Part shown: positions 5,550 to 8,112 of the stretch, piece by piece
Position numbering within the stretch: position 1 is the stretch's first letter
Layout: each line of letters starts with the position of its first letter
NCBI GenBank assembly: GCA_036756705.1
Contig: DAIOKN010000050.1
Location: 1-8,112 of the forward strand
Direction of reading: 5' to 3'
DNA: 8,112 nt
From: Caproicibacter sp002399225
GTDB lineage: Bacteria; Bacillota; Clostridia; Oscillospirales; Acutalibacteraceae
Notes under the pieces: model-generated
Database searches by the model: none
What the model was told of the DNA's origin: nothing
What the model saw: the letters and a program-made list of their open reading frames with translations, nothing else
Program-made: the position numbers and the translations under genes

Positions 5550-5759
5550 TCAGTCGGGTACATATTCCGCTACGTCAGACAACTGGCAATTGAGTATCCT
5601 GCATAGGCTGTCCAATGTGTTTGTGGAAACGGACTCGTTTTTCTGCAGCCTTAAAATAGTTGAACCACTTATATTTTCTTCGCCGCCTTTATTTCTGAGC
5701 GTATAAGTTGTCGCACCCTTTATCTTCATGGTTTTCCATAATGGCGCATATGATATCAA
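5550..5759 (-). CDS. small XRE-family (Cro/C1-type) regulator, TTG start
   Basis: This 69-residue protein begins ISYAPLWKTMKIKG, the usual opening of the HTH_26-like family, so the TTG at 5757-5759 is taken as the start; a GGGGTG lies about 7 nt upstream. The helix-turn-helix covers about residues 17-42 (TTYTLRNKGGEENISGSTILRLQ), followed by VSTNTLDSLCRILNCQLSDVAEYVPD, a canonical C-terminus. It is divergent from the second GGDEF gene and shares with it a palindrome-rich control region, so it is the likely regulator of that gene and of itself. A terminator follows it. Family membership is clear; the target is inferred. Confidence 0.88.
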   Translation of the reverse strand: MISYAPLWKTMKIKGATTYTLRNKGGEENISGSTILRLQKNESVSTNTLDSLCRILNCQLSDVAEYVPD

Positions 5760-5778
5760 ATTTATTCACCCCATAGAC

Positions 5779-5807
5779 TTTACTTTATCTAAAGTATGCC
5801 CTATAAT
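5779..5807 (+). promoter_or_regulatory. sigma-A promoter of the second GGDEF gene
   Basis: TTTACT (5779-5784) and a consensus TATAAT (5802-5807) are 17 nt apart, with a start near 5813 and a leader of about 138 nt before the ATG at 5951. The palindrome TACTTTA-N2-TAAAGTA (5781-5796) overlaps the -35 and spacer. Confidence 0.6.
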
Positions 5808-5839
5808 GAACATACATGTATATGCTCAATATAGGGCAT
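5781..5839. promoter_or_regulatory. operator cluster shared by the XRE gene and the second GGDEF gene
   Basis: Three nested symmetric elements are visible: TACTTTA-N2-TAAAGTA at 5781-5796, a 10-bp inverted repeat ATGCCCTATA (5796-5805) with TATAGGGCAT (5830-5839), and the palindrome ATACATGTAT (5812-5821) between its arms. They overlap both divergent promoters. The layout suits cooperative binding of an XRE dimer. Confidence 0.55.
5800..5829 (-). promoter_or_regulatory. candidate promoter of the XRE gene
   Basis: On the minus strand TTGAGC (5824-5829) and TATAGG (5800-5805) are 18 nt apart, about 41 nt before the TTG start. It overlaps the -10 of the opposing plus-strand promoter, so the two would compete. 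Confidence 0.4.
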
Positions 5840-5950
5840 GTCAGTGGATATAGCCGCTTCATAACTTCTCCTTAGTGGTGAACCGGCTTATTATATTTCA
5901 GATGGGATAAATAAACACGTGATACCATCATCACAGCAAAGGGAAGGTCT

Positions 5951-6751
5951 ATGGAGTTTGAAAACTTTGAGCAATTAAAACAATCTGTGCATGCGTTGAA
6001 CAAGTATTTTCCGATTGTGCACGTTTGGGACAATGACCACAGGCAAATCCTATACGAGATTCAAAACGCAAATTCTCTTGAGTCAAATCCGGCATCCCAT
6101 GTTTTCCATAACGCAACTCTTTCGATTTGGGATAAAGAAGCTAAAATAGAAATCAGCATACCAATTTCCGTGGAACGGCGGCAATACCGCTTGGAACTGA
6201 TTCGCTACTGCTCAGATATCGACAATCCGGATTCACTTCCGTATATTAAAAGATTAGTCATCACCGACTCGCTCACTAATCTGTATAATCGCAGATATAT
6301 CGATGAAAAACTCCCCATGGATCTTAAGCGGACCTTTCAAAACGGCGCTCCGGTTTCGTTTATCTATTCAGATATAGACTTTTTCAAAAAAATAAACGAC
6401 GAACACGGACATGTTGCCGGGGACTACGTTTTGCGCGAGGTGGCGGATATTTTTTTTAACAGTATCCGACGGAAAGATGGATGGGCCGCCCGTTACGGAG
6501 GAGATGAATTCCTGATCTGTCTTCCGGAACTCAACCATGGTACGGCCGTCAAAATTGCGAACAGAATTCGGCAGTCCATTGAGAAGAGAAATTTCAGTAT
6601 CAATGGGCAGATATTGAATCTTACCTGCAGCTTTGGTGTGCAAACCATTTACAAAACAAGCGGCATCAGCACGGTAAACCAAATCATCGGCATACTTGAC
6701 CGGAAGCTCTACCGGGCAAAACGAAAAGGGCGGAACAGTGTTGTAGGCTGA
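5951..6751 (+). CDS. GGDEF diguanylate cyclase with short divergent sensor domain and degenerate I-site
   Basis: This 266-residue soluble protein has a GGDEF domain at about 103-262 with a canonical GGDEF at 183-187, DIDFFKKIND (D141/D143) for metal and phosphate contact, and the usual DSLTNLYNRRY opening and LYRAKRKGRN end. It should synthesise c-di-GMP. Aligned with relatives that read RKxDW, the inhibitory I-site here is R174-K-D-G177, with Gly in place of the second key residue, so product inhibition is probably lost; a shifted RxxD (173-176) is one residue too far. Residues 1-100 (FPIVHVWDNDHRQILYEI, then EISIPISVERRQYRLELIRYCSDI) resemble the small PAS-like input domain of clostridial GGDEF proteins but lack its Cys motif. 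GGAAGG stands 3 nt before the ATG. The divergent XRE gene probably controls it. Confidence 0.93.
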   Translation: MEFENFEQLKQSVHALNKYFPIVHVWDNDHRQILYEIQNANSLESNPASHVFHNATLSIWDKEAKIEISIPISVERRQYRLELIRYCSDIDNPDSLPYIKRLVITDSLTNLYNRRYIDEKLPMDLKRTFQNGAPVSFIYSDIDFFKKINDEHGHVAGDYVLREVADIFFNSIRRKDGWAARYGGDEFLICLPELNHGTAVKIANRIRQSIEKRNFSINGQILNLTCSFGVQTIYKTSGISTVNQIIGILDRKLYRAKRKGRNSVVG

Positions 6752-6782
6752 CCAATTGGGAAAAAAAGAAACACTGCAAACA

Positions 6783-6828
6783 AAAAAATCTCAGGAGGCT
6801 TCATCTAGAAGCAAACCTGAGATTTTTT
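6783..6828. terminator. bidirectional terminator between convergent GGDEF and XRE genes
   Basis: A perfect 13-bp inverted repeat (6783-6795 and 6816-6828; core ATCTCAGG/CCTGAGAT) has A/T runs at both ends, with an inner GCTTC/GAAGC stem in the loop. It lies 31 bp after the GGDEF stop and 23 bp after the XRE stop, serving both genes. Confidence 0.88.
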
Positions 6829-6851
6829 CTGGGCTTTTTTCTGTTCAGGAA

Positions 6852-7196
6852 TCAGTCACAATTGCGTTTTCGCAGGGAACTTTTCAGGGCAATAACTGTA
6901 TCCGAAATAATTCGAATCTCATGTTCATCGCAGTCCTGTACTGTCCTTGTAATTTCATTTTCAAAAACATGCTTGGCCTTGACGCTGCTATCGCAGATCA
7001 GTTCATCCATTGAAACATTCAGCGCGTTTGCGATTTGCACCAAAGCCGGAAGGCTGACCTTAGTATTTCCGGTTTCAATGTGACTGGTATGAGCCGTAGA
7101 AAGTCCGACCTTTTCAGCCAGCTGTTCCTGACTTACGCCATTACGGGCTCTGGCCTCCTTAATCCGCTGTCCTATCGCCTTGTAATCCAGTTTCAT
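6852..7196 (-). CDS. XRE-family transcriptional repressor
   Basis: This 114-residue protein is started at 7196 (MKLDYKAIGQRIKEAR), where the family begins; AAGGATGG lies about 11 nt upstream, and the open frame before it looks like the divergent promoter region. The helix-turn-helix covers residues about 19-45 (NGVSQEQLAEKVGLSTAHTSHIETG) within a full HTH_3 domain ending at NVSMDELIC (about 68). The tail of about 45 residues (ENEITRTVQDCDEHEIRIISDTV) is typical of small clostridial repressors. It is divergent from the SLOG-family gene and most likely represses it through the palindrome at 7220-7240. Confidence 0.92.
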   Translation of the reverse strand: MKLDYKAIGQRIKEARARNGVSQEQLAEKVGLSTAHTSHIETGNTKVSLPALVQIANALNVSMDELICDSSVKAKHVFENEITRTVQDCDEHEIRIISDTVIALKSSLRKRNCD

Positions 7197-7219
7197 AATA
7201 AATACCATCCTTGTCTTAA

Positions 7220-7240
7220 TGCATACTTGTATTGTATGCA
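7220..7240. promoter_or_regulatory. operator palindrome between XRE and SLOG-family genes
   Basis: TGCATAC and GTATGCA are perfect 7-bp arms with a 7-nt spacer. The site covers the -35 of the plus-strand promoter and lies 24 bp before the XRE start, the expected place for a repressor acting on both genes. A further TGCATGCA occurs at 7265-7272. Confidence 0.65.
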
Positions 7241-7255
7241 CAGATGGCCTATAAT
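7227..7255 (+). promoter_or_regulatory. sigma-A promoter of the SLOG-family gene
   Basis: TTGTAT (7227-7232) and a consensus TATAAT (7250-7255) are 17 nt apart, with a start near 7262. Overlap of its -35 with the operator implies repression by steric block. Confidence 0.7.
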
Positions 7256-7307
7256 ATAATATCCTGCATGCACACAATGACCGCACGGAATAACTTGGAG
7301 GAAGAAA

Positions 7308-7865
7308 ATGAGAAATATAGGCTGTACGTTTACCGGACATGAACCGATGCGATTTCGTTTTGGTTATGATGAAGAAGATGAACTATGCCAACAGATCAAG
7401 GCTGCGATGAAACTTCAGGTTCTTGCCCTTTATGATAATGGCATAACCGATTTTTACACAAACTGCGAACCGGGCGCGTCTATGTGGGGAGCCGAGTTGA
7501 TCTTATATCTCATAAACCACTTTCCACACCTGAAACTCTACTGTGTGATTCCGTATGAAGAGCAGGCAAAAAAATGGACTCCACAGTTGCGTGATCGATA
7601 TTACACAATTTTGGAGAAAAGCACATATAATTATTTGATTTCTACAAAATTCGAAAAGAGCTGCTATCTCCGCTGCAATGAGTATTTGGTAAACCACACT
7701 GGATTGCTTCTGGCCGTTTACAAAGACCAACCACTAGTACTGATGGAACCGGCTGCTCATCTTGTTACATACGCCAGAAAGCAAAACAAGGGTGTTATTC
7801 TAATTGACCCGGATACAGCGGAAGTTACTCCCATTACGGTGAAAGAGGGTAAAAACAGGCCTTAA
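7308..7865 (+). CDS. SLOG-superfamily protein (DUF1273/YpsA-like)
   Basis: This 185-residue protein opens with GCTFTGHEPMRFRFGYDEED, the FTGH(R/E)P signature of the DUF1273 branch of the SLOG nucleotide-ligand-binding Rossmann fold. Later family features are TNCEPGASMWGAELIL (about 51-66, variant of the usual G-x-A-x-G-x-D), IPYEEQAKKW (81-90) and CNEYLVNHTGLLLAVY (123-138). The usual GGT loop is replaced by MEPAAHLVTYAR, so ligand binding may differ. GGAGG stands 6 nt before the ATG. It is divergent from an XRE repressor and next to a replication-initiator-like gene, as often seen in mobile elements. SLOG proteins are thought to bind or process nucleotides; no specific activity can be assigned here. 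Confidence 0.85.
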   Translation: MRNIGCTFTGHEPMRFRFGYDEEDELCQQIKAAMKLQVLALYDNGITDFYTNCEPGASMWGAELILYLINHFPHLKLYCVIPYEEQAKKWTPQLRDRYYTILEKSTYNYLISTKFEKSCYLRCNEYLVNHTGLLLAVYKDQPLVLMEPAAHLVTYARKQNKGVILIDPDTAEVTPITVKEGKNRP

Positions 7866-7917
7866 TAATTTTCTTTTCTCTGTTGTTAAATCTTTATAAA
7901 GTGAGAGGTTCACCTTC

Positions 7918-7936
7918 ATGGTTCACCATGAACCAT
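7918..7936. repeat. 8-bp perfect hairpin after the SLOG-family gene
   Basis: ATGGTTCA and TGAACCAT surround a 3-nt loop. There is no U-tract. It might be an RNA stem or a protein-binding site at the junction of convergent genes. Confidence 0.4.
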
Positions 7937-7951
7937 ACCACAGTCCAGCGT

Positions 7952-7988
7952 ATGGACATACCATTCCCCTGGAGGAATGTCCATTTTT
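7952..7988 (+). terminator. terminator hairpin downstream of the SLOG-family gene
   Basis: ATGGACAT (7952-7959) and ATGTCCAT (7977-7984) pair, with an alternative inner CATTCC/GGAATG stem, and the plus strand continues into TTTTT (7984-7988). It separates the SLOG-family gene from the convergent gene at the right edge. Confidence 0.6.
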
Positions 7989-7993
7989 CAGCG

Positions 7994-8112
7994 CTAACTG
8001 GAATCGGCCTTCGTCAGATAAAACATGTTGCTGCTCTTGCCGCCGTTTTCCCGCCAGCGCTCCTCCCTGCGCAGGTAACCGCTTTTTTCAAGGTCGGCAA
8101 TCGCCCGCTTGA
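7994..8112 (-). CDS. C-terminus of a winged-helix, replication-initiator-like protein (5' part beyond the window)
   Basis: Only the last 38 residues are present; the reading frame enters from the right edge and stops at TAG (7994-7996). The sequence RAIADLEKSGYLRREERWRENG, followed by GKSSNMFYLT, is the recognition-helix and wing part of the HTH_36-like domain common in RepA-type initiators and helix-turn-helix proteins of plasmids, phages and integrative elements. RAIxxLExxGYLRRExR is the key pattern. The rest of the domain and any catalytic part are outside the window, so the exact role stays open. Confidence 0.7.
   Translation of the reverse strand, partial: KRAIADLEKSGYLRREERWRENGGKSSNMFYLTKADSS

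Noticed and set aside
7197..7340. Longer start for the XRE repressor
   Set aside because: The extension covers the divergent promoter and operator, and family proteins begin at MKLDYKAIGQRIKEAR.
7918..8112. Plus-strand open frame at the right edge
   Set aside because: It runs antisense to the replication-initiator-like C-terminus and through two hairpins, with no ribosome binding site.

Overview
The window looks like an accessory region of a Clostridia-type Bacillota genome, probably Oscillospiraceae-like. The signs are strong AGGAGG-type ribosome binding sites, AT-rich sigma-A promoters, Rho-independent hairpins, a class I c-di-GMP riboswitch, and gene families typical of clostridial integrative elements. 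No rRNA, tRNA or CRISPR array is visible, and the taxonomic call is inference from gene style only.

Left part (1-2166), all on the minus strand: a TerB_N-domain membrane-anchored protein that runs off the left edge, a small XRE regulator just upstream whose 3' end overlaps it, and a sigma-70 region-4-like protein of the kind carried by clostridial integrative elements. Right part (6852-8112): an XRE repressor divergent from a SLOG/DUF1273-family protein around a palindromic operator, then the C-terminus of a winged-helix replication-initiator-like protein entering from the right edge.

The centre (2321-6828) is a cyclic-di-GMP module. It holds a PAS-GGDEF diguanylate cyclase with a Cys-rich PAS domain and an intact I-site (minus strand); a c-di-GMP-I riboswitch with its own promoter and terminator directly downstream of it; an unlabelled decayed HD-GYP phosphodiesterase-like remnant upstream of it (at least one frameshift and one deletion); and a second GGDEF protein (plus strand) without a proper I-site, with a small divergent XRE regulator and a palindrome-rich shared promoter region. 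Between the two cyclases sits a complete tyrosine recombinase flanked by a perfect 20-bp inverted repeat (4008-4027 and 5442-5461).

Inside the right repeat is a good sigma-A promoter (TTGACT-N17-TAAAAT) pointing outward. Inversion of the roughly 1.45-kb recombinase segment would turn it from facing a terminator and the second cyclase region to facing the HD-GYP remnant and the PAS-GGDEF gene. The working hypothesis is a self-inverting switch linked to c-di-GMP synthesis, with a riboswitch as sensor. The repeats, promoter and genes are seen; the inversion and its effect are inferred. The riboswitch has no clear downstream structural gene in the window, which is itself unusual.
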